From: Bordetella parapertussis
Lineage (GTDB): Bacteria > Pseudomonadota > Gammaproteobacteria > Burkholderiales > Burkholderiaceae_C
Assembly (NCBI GenBank): GCA_945900695.1
Contig: CAMDJU010000050.1
Location: forward strand, 1-13,076
Direction of reading: 5' to 3'
Length of the DNA: 13,076 nt
This document shows, piece by piece, positions 1 through 7,019 of the stretch; within the stretch, counting starts at the first letter, position 1; each line of letters begins with the position of its first letter. The notes beneath the pieces were generated by a model. It worked only from the letters and a program-made list of their open reading frames with translations, was not told where the DNA came from and searched no databases. A program made the translations under genes and the position numbers.

Positions 1-516
1 CAGTTTGTACTGCGGCATGGTGTCAGGCAAATCACGGTACACGCCACCCGGGCGGAAGTAGGCGGCATGCATGCGTGCGCCAGAGACGGCTTCGTACATG
101 TCAAACAAATCTTCACGCTCGCGGAAGCAATAAATCAAGATGTTCATGGCGCCGCAATCAAACCCATGGCAGCCCAGCCACAACAAGTGGTTGAGCAAGC
201 GCGTGATTTCGGCAAACATCACCCGGATGTGCTGGGCCCGCTCGGGCACTTCCAAGCCCATCATTTTCTCAATCGCCAAACAATAGGCGTGCTCGTTGCA
301 CATCATCGACACGTAATCGAGCCGATCCATATAGGGCAGCGACTGGATGTAGGTTTTGCTTTCAGCCAACTTTTCGGTGGCGCGGTGCAACAAACCAATG
401 TGCGGGTCAGCGCGCTGCACCACCTCGCCATCGAGTTCCAGCACCAAGCGCAGCACACCATGCGCCGCAGGGTGCTGCGGGCCGAGATTCAATGTGTAAT
501 TTTTGATGTCAGCCAT
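1..516 (-). CDS. nuoD: NADH-quinone oxidoreductase subunit D (NuoD), partial
   Basis: This is the N-terminal 172 residues of NuoD, the 49-kDa-type subunit in the peripheral arm of complex I that helps form the quinone-reaction chamber. The protein begins [10 protein letters not shown] and continues with the family signature [13 protein letters not shown]; further on are [11 protein letters not shown] and the [13 protein letters not shown] stretch. The family is about 400-420 residues long, so well over half the gene lies beyond the left edge. The ATG at 514-516 follows the nuoC stop after 3 bases, so it is the fourth gene of the nuoABCD block and probably translationally coupled. No shine-dalgarno stronger than the end of nuoC is visible. 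Identification is from recognised family motifs and operon position, and I see no damage in the visible part. Confidence 0.97.
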   Translation of the reverse strand, partial: MADIKNYTLNLGPQHPAAHGVLRLVLELDGEVVQRADPHIGLLHRATEKLAESKTYIQSLPYMDRLDYVSMMCNEHAYCLAIEKMMGLEVPERAQHIRVMFAEITRLLNHLLWLGCHGFDCGAMNILIYCFREREDLFDMYEAVSGARMHAAYFRPGGVYRDLPDTMPQYKL

Positions 517-519
517 GGC

Positions 520-1131
520 TCAGTGCGGTCCGCCGTAATGCTCTTCTCGGATGATGCGCGGCGTGATTTCACGCGGCTCGATGCTCACCGGTTGGTAAAT
601 CACCCGTTTTTGCTCAGCGTCATAACGCATTTCGACATGTCCAGATGTGGGAAAGTCTTTGCGGAACGGATGGCCGATAAAACCGTAGTCGGTGAGCAAG
701 CGGCGCAGATCTTCATGGCCGTCAAAAATGATGCCAAACAAATCGAAGGCTTCACGTTCAAACCAATTGGCCGAGCTCCAGATCGGGTTGATCGAGGCCA
801 CACGAGGCAAATGATCATCGACGGCAAACACGCGCAATCGCACGCGCCAGTTGTGCGTCAATGACAGCATGTGGCAGACCACGGCAAATCGGGGGCCATC
901 CGTGTAACTGCTGTGGGCCCCGTCTTTGTAAGCCGAGTAATCCATGCCACACAGATCAATGAGTTGCTCAAAAGCCAAGCTGGGGTGGTCGCGCAATCGC
1001 TGGGCCACGGACAGATAAGCCGTTGATGCCACTGTCAAGGTCAACTCACCCAAATGAAGATCAAGTTGAACCACGTCAGTGGCAAGCACCGAATGCAAAG
1101 CACTTTGAAGCATATCGAGACGATCACTCAT
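520..1131 (-). CDS. nuoC: NADH-quinone oxidoreductase subunit C (NuoC)
   Basis: This 203-residue protein is NuoC, the 30-kDa-type subunit of the complex I hydrophilic arm, which packs against NuoD and NuoB. The family signature lies at about residues 124-161: [16 protein letters not shown], then [11 protein letters not shown] and GHPFRKDFP. It is a stand-alone subunit, not the NuoCD fusion found in enterobacteria, because nuoD has its own start 3 bases after the nuoC stop. The length is normal for stand-alone betaproteobacterial NuoC. The ATG lies 9 bases after the nuoB stop, and only a weak purine-rich RBS is visible, so it is probably translated by coupling within the operon. Confidence 0.97.
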   Translation of the reverse strand: MSDRLDMLQSALHSVLATDVVQLDLHLGELTLTVASTAYLSVAQRLRDHPSLAFEQLIDLCGMDYSAYKDGAHSSYTDGPRFAVVCHMLSLTHNWRVRLRVFAVDDHLPRVASINPIWSSANWFEREAFDLFGIIFDGHEDLRRLLTDYGFIGHPFRKDFPTSGHVEMRYDAEQKRVIYQPVSIEPREITPRIIREEHYGGPH

Positions 1132-1140
1132 GGCGCTGTC

Positions 1141-1617
1141 TCAACGGGCAATGGTGTTTTCACGCCGGATTTTGCTTTGCAACTGCAAAATACCGTACAG
1201 CAGCGCTTCGGCCGTGGGGGGGCAACCGGGCACATACACATCGACTGGAACGATGCGGTCGCAACCGCGCACCACGGAATAGCTGTAGTGGTAATAACCT
1301 CCACCATTGGCACAAGATCCCATGGACAAAACCCAACGCGGCTCGCTCATTTGGTCATAGACTTTGCGCAAGGCCGGGGCCATTTTGTTGCACAAGGTAC
1401 CAGCCACAATCATCAAGTCAGACTGGCGTGGACTGGGTCGAAACAGCATGCCAAAGCGATCGATGTCGTAGCGCGCTGCGCCCGCGTGCATCATCTCGAC
1501 CGCACAACAGGCCAAGCCAAAGGTCATGGGCCACAAAGACCCAGTTTTCGCCCAGTTGACCACCGAGTCGTAAGACGTGGTGATGAAACCTTCTTTAAAG
1601 ACGCCTTCAAGTGACAT
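1141..1617 (-). CDS. nuoB: NADH-quinone oxidoreductase subunit B (NuoB)
   Basis: This 158-residue protein is NuoB (PSST type), which carries iron-sulfur cluster N2, the last cluster before quinone. The expected four cysteine ligands are present: the adjacent pair C37-C38 ([10 protein letters not shown]), C102 ([10 protein letters not shown]) and C132 ([11 protein letters not shown]). Other conserved stretches are [13 protein letters not shown] and [12 protein letters not shown]. Length is usual for the family and no insert or break is visible. The ATG is 3 bases after the nuoA stop and 9 bases separate its own stop from nuoC, so it is a typical internal gene of the nuo operon. The assignment is nearly certain from the motifs. 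Confidence 0.98.
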   Translation of the reverse strand: MSLEGVFKEGFITTSYDSVVNWAKTGSLWPMTFGLACCAVEMMHAGAARYDIDRFGMLFRPSPRQSDLMIVAGTLCNKMAPALRKVYDQMSEPRWVLSMGSCANGGGYYHYSYSVVRGCDRIVPVDVYVPGCPPTAEALLYGILQLQSKIRRENTIAR

Positions 1618-1620
1618 GGT

Positions 1621-1980
1621 TTACTCCCAATCCAGCGCCCCTTTTTTCCATTCGTAGGCGAAACCAACCACCAAGATGGCCAGGAAGATCATCATGGCCC
1701 AAAAACCAACGGGGCCAATTTCTTTCAGGGCAACGGCCCACGGAAACAAAAATGCGATCTCAAGATCAAAAAGAATGAACAAAATGGCCACCAAGTAGTA
1801 GCGCACGTCAAACTTCATGCGGGCGTCTTCAAACGCCTCAAAACCACATTCGTACGGGGAATTTTTGGCCTCATCCGGGCGTTGTGGCCCCAGAAAATAA
1901 CCAATCGCTTGAGGAAGCACCCCAATGGCCAAACCCACCAAAATAAACAACAGGACGGGGAGATATGCATCAAGATTCAT
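1621..1980 (-). CDS. nuoA: NADH-quinone oxidoreductase subunit A (NuoA)
   Basis: This 119-residue membrane subunit of complex I has three predicted transmembrane helices, at about residues 7-27, 62-82 and 91-109. The long loop between TM1 and TM2 carries the conserved [10 protein letters not shown] (residues 41-50, cysteine 45), which borders the quinone site. TM2 carries the acidic FDLE motif (D72, E74), equivalent to functionally important acidic residues in the E. coli subunit. It is the first gene of the nuo operon. The only shine-dalgarno-like sequence is a G-run (GGGG) 10 bases before the ATG; this G-run belongs to a repeated element in the leader (see the nuoA leader entry). The start is supported by the family's usual N terminus. 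Confidence 0.97.
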   Translation of the reverse strand: MNLDAYLPVLLFILVGLAIGVLPQAIGYFLGPQRPDEAKNSPYECGFEAFEDARMKFDVRYYLVAILFILFDLEIAFLFPWAVALKEIGPVGFWAMMIFLAILVVGFAYEWKKGALDWE

Positions 1981-2169
1981 CGCAATTTAACCCCAGATGA
2001 CGTGGAATAAAAACGCACTGTGAACCCCAGCGCTGACAAGAAAATGACATCCTGAACCGGGTGGGTGGGCGATGAGCTGGGGTGTCTGGTCATGGGCTGT
2101 GATCAACCGAAACAAATGTGGAACACACTTGCAGCAGAGAATGTCTGCCAGGTCGTTAAAACAGGCGGC
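1981..2169 (-). promoter_or_regulatory. nuoA 5' leader with repeated, mutually pairing elements
   Basis: No gene is visible in this leader, which is about 190 bases long if the candidate -10 box upstream is right. On the minus strand the heptamer CTGGGGT occurs twice, at 2024-2030 and 1990-1996. Its complement ACCCCAG occurs once upstream, at 2077-2083. The upstream element could therefore pair with either copy, and the copy nearest the gene contains the only G-run that could act as the nuoA ribosome-binding site. An 8-base palindrome, CAGCGCTG, overlaps the middle copy. The repeats are seen directly; a regulatory role is inference. Confidence 0.3.
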
Positions 2170-2178
2170 ATCTTAGCA
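2170..2178 (-). promoter_or_regulatory. candidate extended -10 promoter for the nuo operon
   Basis: On the minus strand this reads TGCTAAGAT: a TG dinucleotide, one base, then TAAGAT, which is close to the sigma-70 -10 consensus. No good -35 hexamer is seen 16-18 bases upstream, as is common for extended -10 promoters. Transcription would start near 2163, giving a leader of about 180 bases before nuoA. The terminator after tRNA-Leu makes a separate promoter for this unit likely. The bactofilin promoter could also contribute read-through. Confidence 0.4.
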
Positions 2179-2213
2179 CGCACCCAAAGATGATTGCGCC
2201 TGGATCCATGCAA

Positions 2214-2237
2214 ATGGGCTGGGTTGTTTCAGCCCAT
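2214..2237 (-). terminator. hairpin between bactofilin gene and nuoA (weak terminator candidate)
   Basis: Perfect 8-base arms, ATGGGCTG and CAGCCCAT, flank an 8-base loop about 36 bases after the bactofilin stop codon. On the minus strand only a short T-run follows, so it may be a weak terminator or a 3'-end stabiliser and not an efficient intrinsic terminator. It lies upstream of the candidate nuo promoter, the expected place for the end of the bactofilin transcript. Confidence 0.35.
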
Positions 2238-2273
2238 GGCTCAACGCCCCGATGGCGCGCCAAAAGTGCTGGC

Positions 2274-2699
2274 TTAAGCCTTCGCCCAGTTGGGCATCAC
2301 GGGCACCGTTTGCGAGGTAACGGGGGACAGAACACCTTTGACCGCTGCCCCTGGCTGAATGTAAAGATCCCCATAGCCCAAATCAGCTGCAACCTGCGCA
2401 TCGGCACCCAGCTGCAACACACCCTCAGACCTGACGGTGCCTTGAACATGCCCCAGTATGGTCACTGAGTCACCCACCACATGGCCTTGCAACGAACCTT
2501 TGGCTTTGATCAGCACTGAGCCATTTTTTTGCACGTTGCCCGACACCAAGCGCCCTGTGATGCGCCCACTCAACTCGACCGCTTCAGCGCTGATCACATC
2601 ACCAATGATGTGCGCGCCAGCGCCAATCTGGGTGTGCGCATGGTGAGAGGCAACTCTGGCGCTCGAAAAGACTTGTTCAAAACGTCGATTCCAATCCAT
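2274..2699 (-). CDS. bactofilin-family polymer-forming cytoskeletal protein
   Basis: This 141-residue protein looks like a bactofilin (DUF583), a family of small proteins that polymerise without nucleotide into beta-helical filaments and often scaffold cell-envelope or shape functions. Residues about 25-125 show the expected short repeat of alternating hydrophobic residues and glycines, e.g. IGDVISAEAVELSGRITG, GSLQGHVVGDSVTILG and HVQGTVRSEGVLQLG. It ends in the typical ADLGYGDLYIQPGAAVKG turn. The flanking tails are short, about 24 residues N-terminal and 16 C-terminal. I chose the ATG at 2699 because AAAGG lies 6 bases before it; an in-frame ATG at 2714 and a TTG at 2717 have no comparable RBS. 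It sits alone between tRNA-Leu and nuoA. I recall secG-tRNA-Leu-nuoA as the usual local order in relatives, so it looks like an insertion. Its cellular role cannot be read from the sequence. Confidence 0.85.
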   Translation of the reverse strand: MDWNRRFEQVFSSARVASHHAHTQIGAGAHIIGDVISAEAVELSGRITGRLVSGNVQKNGSVLIKAKGSLQGHVVGDSVTILGHVQGTVRSEGVLQLGADAQVAADLGYGDLYIQPGAAVKGVLSPVTSQTVPVMPNWAKA

Positions 2700-2838
2700 T
2701 GCACACCTTTCCATCAAAACGCTCTAAAGAAAAACCTGGTGTATTTTGTACTAAAAAATAACTATTTAATTTTTATTTAAAAATAAAAAAGAACCAACAA
2801 TTAAGACAGGAACGAACGAAACTCATAAAACAGACAAG
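2700..2838 (-). promoter_or_regulatory. AT-rich upstream region of the bactofilin gene, probable promoter region
   Basis: The 50 bases 2741-2790 contain only 4 G or C, a sharp contrast with the GC-rich surroundings. They include a perfect AT inverted repeat with 9-base arms (2770-2778 and 2781-2789, 2-base spacer). On the minus strand, TTGGTT followed after 16 bases by TAAAAA is one possible promoter, but so many AT hexamers are present that the exact site cannot be chosen. AT-rich, bent DNA upstream of a promoter may act as an UP element or bind nucleoid proteins; that is inference. Confidence 0.4.
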
Positions 2839-2873
2839 AAAAAACCGAGTCTTGCAAACGCAAGCTCGGTTTT
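2839..2873 (-). terminator. intrinsic terminator after tRNA-Leu
   Basis: On the minus strand the arms CCGAGCTTGC and GCAAGACTCGG, with one bulged base, close a 4-base loop (GTTT) and are followed by TTTTTTCTT. This is a classic rho-independent terminator beginning about 5 bases after the tRNA CCA end. The A-run on the other side makes the structure nearly symmetrical. It should separate the tpiA-secG-tRNA transcript from the bactofilin and nuo genes. Confidence 0.88.
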
Positions 2874-2878
2874 ATATC

Positions 2879-2963
2879 TGGTGCCGTCGGCGAGACTCGA
2901 ACTCGCACAGCTTTCGCCACTACCCCCTCAAGATAGCGTGTCTACCAATTTCACCACGACGGC
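2879..2963 (-). tRNA. tRNA-Leu, anticodon GAG
   Basis: This 85-base class II tRNA has an acceptor stem GCCGTCG/CGACGGC, discriminator A and an encoded CCA end. The D-arm contains AAATTGGTAGAC, the anticodon stem is CTATC/GGTAG, and the 7-base loop TTGAGGG places GAG at positions 34-36. The long variable arm typical of leucine tRNAs and the TTCGAGT T-loop follow. It reads CUC and CUU codons. It lies 90 bases after secG on the same strand with no clear promoter of its own, so it may be made from the secG transcript. Confidence 0.97.
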
Positions 2964-3053
2964 ATCAATATCAAATGGCACCTTGAGCGCCCTCACAAGC
3001 CAAGCAGTTTAACTGCAATGGGGTTGAATAAGATCCTTCCAAAGGGTTGGCAA

Positions 3054-3467
3054 TCATTTGGGTATCTGGCCCGAACCATTGGAAGTGCCCGTTGAAGACG
3101 GCGCAGGAACCGCAGTGGCAGGCGCATTGTTGCTGGCCGGGTCGTTTTGACCCGGGATTTGGACGGCCGGGCCTGAGGGCAAATTCAAAGGGGCTTTCTC
3201 CAAAACGCTGCTGCCCTCGGTGGACGGCTTGAGGTTACCGAAGTATGCCAATGCCAAAGTGCAAACAAAAAATACGGCGGCCAACACCGAAGTGCTGCGC
3301 GACAAGAAATTGGCACTGCCACTGGCACCGAACAAACTGCCCGAGCTGCCGCTGCCAAAAGCAGCCCCCATGTCAGCACCTTTGCCGTGCTGAATCAAAA
3401 TCAATCCAATCATGACCAAAGCGGTCAAGATTTGAACCACCAACAAAACATTGAGAAGCAAGGTCAT
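3054..3467 (-). CDS. secG: preprotein translocase subunit SecG
   Basis: This 137-residue protein is SecG, the small inner-membrane subunit that joins SecYE and assists SecA-driven export. Two transmembrane helices are visible, at about residues 4-25 and 60-77. Between them is the conserved cytoplasmic loop with LIQHGKGADMGAAFGSG and a serine/glycine-rich stretch ending in SANFLSRST. Residues 80-137 form a low-complexity tail rich in P, S, N and A, longer than the minimal SecG but common in betaproteobacteria. The ATG lies 23 bases after tpiA, and no strong RBS is visible beyond a GAG seven bases from the start. The tpiA-secG-tRNA-Leu order is a familiar betaproteobacterial arrangement. Confidence 0.96.
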   Translation of the reverse strand: MTLLLNVLLVVQILTALVMIGLILIQHGKGADMGAAFGSGSSGSLFGASGSANFLSRSTSVLAAVFFVCTLALAYFGNLKPSTEGSSVLEKAPLNLPSGPAVQIPGQNDPASNNAPATAVPAPSSTGTSNGSGQIPK

Positions 3468-3490
3468 GGTTATCTCGTTTAATCAGCGCT

Positions 3491-4243
3491 TCAGAGCGCC
3501 TGGGCTGCGGCCACAATGGCCAAAAAATCATCGGGCTTGAGGGACGCGCCGCCCACCAAGCCACCATCAATATCCGACTGCGCCAACAAACTGGCCGCAT
3601 TGCTGGCGTTCATGCTGCCACCGTACAGCAAGCGAATGTTTTGTGCATTGGCCGAGGCCGCATTCAATTGGGCCCGCAACAACGCATGCACGGCTTGGGC
3701 CTGCTCCGGCGAGGCCGTTCGCCCCGTTCCGATGGCCCAAACGGGTTCGTAGGCCACGACCATTTCACTGACGCAGTGACCCACCTGCTGTATCACGGCG
3801 GCCAACTGCCGCTTGACCACATCCTCGGTGTGCCCCGCTTCGCGCTCTTGAAGGGTCTCACCGACACAGACGATGGGGGTGATGCCCTTGGCCAACGCCC
3901 TTTGCGCTTTGGCCGCCACCACAGATGAGGTTTCACCATGGTATTGGCGTCGCTCAGAATGGCCGACCAACACATAGCGGGCTTTGTAATCATGGAGCAT
4001 GGCCGCAGACACCTCGCCGGTGTAAGCGCCTTGCTCATGCGCAGACACATCTTGCGCACCCCAAGCCAGACCTGAACCCTGGCAAATTTGCTGCGCCTGG
4101 GCCAAATAAGGGGCTGGCACACACACAGCCATGTCAACGCGATCGCGGGCTGGTGATGGGTGCAAGAGAGCACCGAGCAAATCGGCATTGACCGCCGATT
4201 GCCCGTTCATCTTCCAATTGCCAACGATCAAAAATCGCTTCAT
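3491..4243 (-). CDS. tpiA: triosephosphate isomerase
   Basis: This 250-residue enzyme interconverts dihydroxyacetone phosphate and glyceraldehyde 3-phosphate in the cytoplasm (glycolysis and gluconeogenesis). It is a complete TIM barrel. N9 and K11 lie in GNWKMNG, the electrophile H95 in VGHSERR, and the catalytic base E166 in VVAYEPVWAIGTG, followed by the flexible phosphate-gripping loop to about residue 177. The phosphate-binding LYGGSM and DGGLVGGASL segments are near the C terminus. Length is normal. It starts 32 bases after pnp, with AAGG and AGG sequences just before the ATG, and precedes secG by 23 bases, suggesting co-transcription with one or both. Confidence 0.98.
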   Translation of the reverse strand: MKRFLIVGNWKMNGQSAVNADLLGALLHPSPARDRVDMAVCVPAPYLAQAQQICQGSGLAWGAQDVSAHEQGAYTGEVSAAMLHDYKARYVLVGHSERRQYHGETSSVVAAKAQRALAKGITPIVCVGETLQEREAGHTEDVVKRQLAAVIQQVGHCVSEMVVAYEPVWAIGTGRTASPEQAQAVHALLRAQLNAASANAQNIRLLYGGSMNASNAASLLAQSDIDGGLVGGASLKPDDFLAIVAAAQAL

Positions 4244-4275
4244 GACCTTGAACCTGTCAATCCGTTGCGTTGGGA

Positions 4276-6459
4276 TCAGTTTTCGTTTTTGGGTTCGCTG
4301 TGCCGATGGCCACCATCGTGTGGGGCATCATGGCCTTGGGCCGGCGCCTGGTCCATGGGATGCTCGGGTCGATCCAACAAGGCTTTCATGGACAGCTTGA
4401 CGCGCCCTTTCTCATCGGTCTCGAGCACTTTCACGCGCACCATTTGGCCCTCGGCCAACACGTCCGTGACCTTGGCAATGCGCTCATGGCTGATTTGGCT
4501 GATGTGCAACAAGCCGTCTTTGCCCGGTAACAAATTGACCAGGGCACCAAAGTCAAGGATCTTGGTGATGGGGCCTTCGTAGACCTTGCCAATTTCCACT
4601 TCGGCCGTGATCTCGGCGATGCGGCGCTTGGCCTCTTCGGCTTTGGCGCCATCGGTGGCGGCAATGGTGATCGTGCCGTCTTCATCAATGTTGATCTGGG
4701 TGCCGGTTTCCTCGGTCAAAGCGCGGATCACCGCCCCACCCTTGCCAATCACGTCACGGATTTTTTCTGGGTTGATCTTCATGGTGAAGAGTTTGGGCGC
4801 GAAGTTGCTCACCTCGGTGCGTGCCTCGCCCATGGACTCTTGCATCTTGCCCAAAATATGGATGCGGGCCTCTTTGGCTTGGGCCAAAGCAACCTGCATG
4901 ATTTCCTGGGTAATGCCCTGAATTTTGATGTCCATTTGCAAAGCGGTGATGCCCTGGGTGCTGCCGGCGACCTTGAAGTCCATGTCGCCCAGGTGGTCCT
5001 CGTCACCCAAAATGTCGGTCAAGACAGCAAAGCGATTGCCTTCTTTGATCAAACCCATGGCGATGCCTGCCACGTGGGCCTTGAGGGGCACACCTGCGTC
5101 CATCAAGGACAAGCAACCGCCGCACACCGACGCCATGGACGAAGATCCATTGGACTCGGTGATCTCTGAGACGACGCGCATGGTGTAGGGAAACTCTTCA
5201 TTGGTCGGCAACACCGCTGCCAAAGCACGCTTGGCCAATCGGCCATGGCCGATTTCACGGCGCTTGGTGCTGCCCATGCGGCCCACTTCGCCGGTGGCAA
5301 ACGGAGGCATGTTGTAGTGCAACATGAAACGGTCTTCAAACTCGCCAGCCAAAGCGTCAATGCGCTGGGCATCGCGCTCGGTGCCCAAAGTGGAGATCAC
5401 CAAAGCTTGGGTTTCACCGCGGGTGAACAATGACGAGCCATGGGTGCGGGGCAACACTGAATTGCGAATTTCTATCGGGCGCACGGTGCGCGTGTCGCGG
5501 CCGTCAATGCGCGGCTCGCCAGCCAAAATTTGGCCGCGAACAATGCGCGACTCGATTTCGAACAGCAAGTTGTCCACCTTGACGGGGTCAAATGCAACGC
5601 CACTGGCGGTCAATCCGTCTTTGGCGGCTTGATAGGCTTCGCGGCAAGCCTGGGTACGGGCTTGCTTGTTGCGAATTTGATAGGCGGCAACCAGCTTGTC
5701 TTGCGCGTGGGTGGCCAATTGGGCTTCGAAATCGCTATCACGGGCGGGCGCCGTCCAATCCCATGCGGGCTTGCCAGCATCGCGCACCAACTCGTGGATG
5801 GCGTTGATGGCAATCTTGCCTTGGTCGTGGCCAAAAACCACGGCACCCAGCATGATCTCTTCGGACAACTGCTGGGCCTCAGACTCCACCATCAACACGG
5901 CGGTCTCGGTGCCAGCCACCACCAAATCCATCAAGCTGTCTTTGCGCTGGGTTTGACCCGGGTTCAACACATATTCGCCATTGATGTAACCCACGCGGGC
6001 GGCACCAATGGGGCCATTGAATGGCAAGCCCGAAATGGCCAATGCGGCGGAGGTGCCAATCATCGCGGCGATATCGGCATCGACCTCGGGATTGAGCGAC
6101 ACGGTGTGGATGACCACATGGACTTCGTTGTAAAAACCTTCGGGGAACAAAGGGCGAATCGGGCGGTCAATCAAACGCGAAGTCAATGTTTCCAACTCGC
6201 TGGGCTTGGCTTCACGCTTGAAAAAGCTGCCGGGAATCTTGCCAGCTGCATATGCCTTTTCGATGTAATCCACGGTCAATGGGAAGAAATCTTGGCCTGG
6301 CTTGGACGACTTGGAGCCGACCACGGTGGCCAGCACCACGGTGTCGTCGATATTGACCAGCACGGCGCCGGTGGCTTGGCGCGCAATTTCGCCGGTTTCC
6401 AAAGTGACCGTGTGTTGGCCCCACTGGAAGGTTTTGGTGACTTTATTAAAAATAGACAT
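4276..6459 (-). CDS. pnp: polyribonucleotide nucleotidyltransferase (PNPase)
   Basis: This 727-residue 3'-to-5' phosphorolytic exoribonuclease is a trimer that takes part in mRNA decay and the degradosome. Two RNase PH-like halves are present: the first has the RNA-gripping [10 protein letters not shown] and [10 protein letters not shown], the second the catalytic region [18 protein letters not shown]. Then come a KH domain (about 559-623, with the GKGG loop at 572-575) and an S1 domain (about 624-695). The tail of about 32 residues is rich in His, Asp and Pro. I chose the ATG at 6459 (MSIFNKV), which has AGGAG 6 bases upstream; the reading frame stays open for 30 more codons, but these are non-conserved and cover leader hairpins. 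The gene follows rpsO, as in many proteobacteria. Confidence 0.98.
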   Translation of the reverse strand: MSIFNKVTKTFQWGQHTVTLETGEIARQATGAVLVNIDDTVVLATVVGSKSSKPGQDFFPLTVDYIEKAYAAGKIPGSFFKREAKPSELETLTSRLIDRPIRPLFPEGFYNEVHVVIHTVSLNPEVDADIAAMIGTSAALAISGLPFNGPIGAARVGYINGEYVLNPGQTQRKDSLMDLVVAGTETAVLMVESEAQQLSEEIMLGAVVFGHDQGKIAINAIHELVRDAGKPAWDWTAPARDSDFEAQLATHAQDKLVAAYQIRNKQARTQACREAYQAAKDGLTASGVAFDPVKVDNLLFEIESRIVRGQILAGEPRIDGRDTRTVRPIEIRNSVLPRTHGSSLFTRGETQALVISTLGTERDAQRIDALAGEFEDRFMLHYNMPPFATGEVGRMGSTKRREIGHGRLAKRALAAVLPTNEEFPYTMRVVSEITESNGSSSMASVCGGCLSLMDAGVPLKAHVAGIAMGLIKEGNRFAVLTDILGDEDHLGDMDFKVAGSTQGITALQMDIKIQGITQEIMQVALAQAKEARIHILGKMQESMGEARTEVSNFAPKLFTMKINPEKIRDVIGKGGAVIRALTEETGTQINIDEDGTITIAATDGAKAEEAKRRIAEITAEVEIGKVYEGPITKILDFGALVNLLPGKDGLLHISQISHERIAKVTDVLAEGQMVRVKVLETDEKGRVKLSMKALLDRPEHPMDQAPAQGHDAPHDGGHRHSEPKNEN

Positions 6460-6534
6460 GTGTCTCTCCTGAGGTTGATGGGAGGTACAGGCCACCTCCA
6501 CAAAGCCCGGAAAAATCGTTACAGAACACGATGC

Positions 6535-6576
6535 CATTCCATGAAACACCCCTCTTGGGGGTCATTTGATGGAATG
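6535..6576 (-). promoter_or_regulatory. long stem-loop in the pnp leader
   Basis: Perfect 8-base arms CATTCCAT and ATGGAATG enclose a second stem, ACCCC/GGGGT, with a small loop; together they form one long hairpin ending about 75 bases before the pnp ATG. No T-run follows it on the minus strand, so it is not an intrinsic terminator. In E. coli the pnp leader has an RNase III-cleaved hairpin through which PNPase limits its own synthesis. A similar role here is inferred from position and shape only. Confidence 0.5.
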
Positions 6577-6577
6577 A

Positions 6578-6594
6578 CACAGCTTCGCTCTGTT
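6578..6594 (-). promoter_or_regulatory. small stable hairpin between rpsO and pnp
   Basis: On the minus strand AGC and GCT close a GAA loop (AGCGAAGCT, 6581-6589), a compact and unusually stable mini-hairpin. Flanking ACAG and TGTGT allow some extension of the stem with a bulge. It sits between the two larger hairpins of the interval and may be part of the same structured element. Confidence 0.3.
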
Positions 6595-6615
6595 CTCGAG
6601 ATCTCCATGTGGCAA

Positions 6616-6648
6616 GGCCACCGAGTTACCGAAATAACATCAGTGGCC
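6616..6648 (-). promoter_or_regulatory. stem-loop just downstream of rpsO
   Basis: The arms GGCCAC and GTGGCC continue inward with a G-U pair, two further pairs, one bulged base and a GTTA/TAAC stem, closing a 6-base TTTCGG loop. This gives about 13 paired bases. The element begins about 23 bases after the rpsO stop. With no T-run after it, it is more likely a processing or 3'-end protection structure than an intrinsic terminator. Confidence 0.5.
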
Positions 6649-6671
6649 GTGCATTCATGCGTTGAACAAAA

Positions 6672-6935
6672 TTACTTGCGCAGACCGAGTTTGGCGATCA
6701 GCGCGGTGTAGCGGTCGGCGTCTTTGGACTTGAGGTAGTCCAGCAGTTTGCGGCGACGGCTGACCATGCGCAACAAGCCACGGCGGCCGTGGTGATCTTT
6801 AGCGTGGGTCTTGAAATGGGGGGTGAGTTCGTTGATGCGGGCGGTCAAAATGGCTACCTGCACTTCGGGACTGCCAGTATCGTTGGCGCTGCGGGCATTG
6901 GCTTGAACTACCTCTGCCTTGTTAAGCGTGGTCAT
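6672..6935 (-). CDS. rpsO: 30S ribosomal protein S15
   Basis: This 87-residue protein binds the central domain of 16S rRNA early in 30S assembly and contributes to intersubunit bridging. Conserved stretches are [17 protein letters not shown], the [25 protein letters not shown] helix region and the C-terminal [12 protein letters not shown]. Length is about one to two residues short of the usual 88-89, within family variation. AAGGA lies 6 bases before the ATG. It is transcribed ahead of pnp, separated by 212 structured bases, and has a strong -10 box about 80 bases upstream. S15 regulates its own mRNA translation in several bacteria; I see no specific binding pseudoknot that I could defend here. 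Confidence 0.98.
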   Translation of the reverse strand: MTTLNKAEVVQANARSANDTGSPEVQVAILTARINELTPHFKTHAKDHHGRRGLLRMVSRRRKLLDYLKSKDADRYTALIAKLGLRK

Positions 6936-7013
6936 GGTGATTCCTTAAAGTTTGACTTGCGCTGGGCACTGGAACTGCGCCTAGCGTGCGTTCGAAAAAT
7001 CCCGAACCCAAAG

Positions 7014-7019
7014 ATTATA
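7014..7019 (-). promoter_or_regulatory. rpsO promoter -10 box (TATAAT)
   Basis: A perfect TATAAT lies on the minus strand, with transcription expected to start near 7007 and a leader of about 70 bases before rpsO. The hexamers 16-17 bases upstream (GCTTAC/CGCTTA) are poor -35 matches. The box overlaps the end of the upstream aminotransferase gene: its last codon CTA and stop TAA supply most of the hexamer. A promoter here fits the need for strong, independent expression of a ribosomal protein. Confidence 0.6.

Noticed and set aside
67-1614. Long plus-strand open frames opposite nuoB, nuoC and nuoD
   Set aside because: They are antisense to unmistakable complex I genes and show no family motifs.
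3004-3016. Palindrome GCAGTTTAACTGC between secG and tRNA-Leu
   Set aside because: Six-base arms around one base are too tight for a stable hairpin and no T-run follows; it could be a protein site, but nothing supports one.
6460-6549. 30-codon N-terminal extension of pnp
   Set aside because: The extension is not conserved and covers leader hairpin sequence; the ATG at 6459 has a strong AGGAG RBS and the usual family N terminus.
5530-6711. 393-codon open frame on the plus strand opposite pnp
   Set aside because: It lies antisense to well-conserved PNPase, has no recognisable domain and no RBS, and long antisense frames are common in GC-rich DNA. It is a shadow frame.
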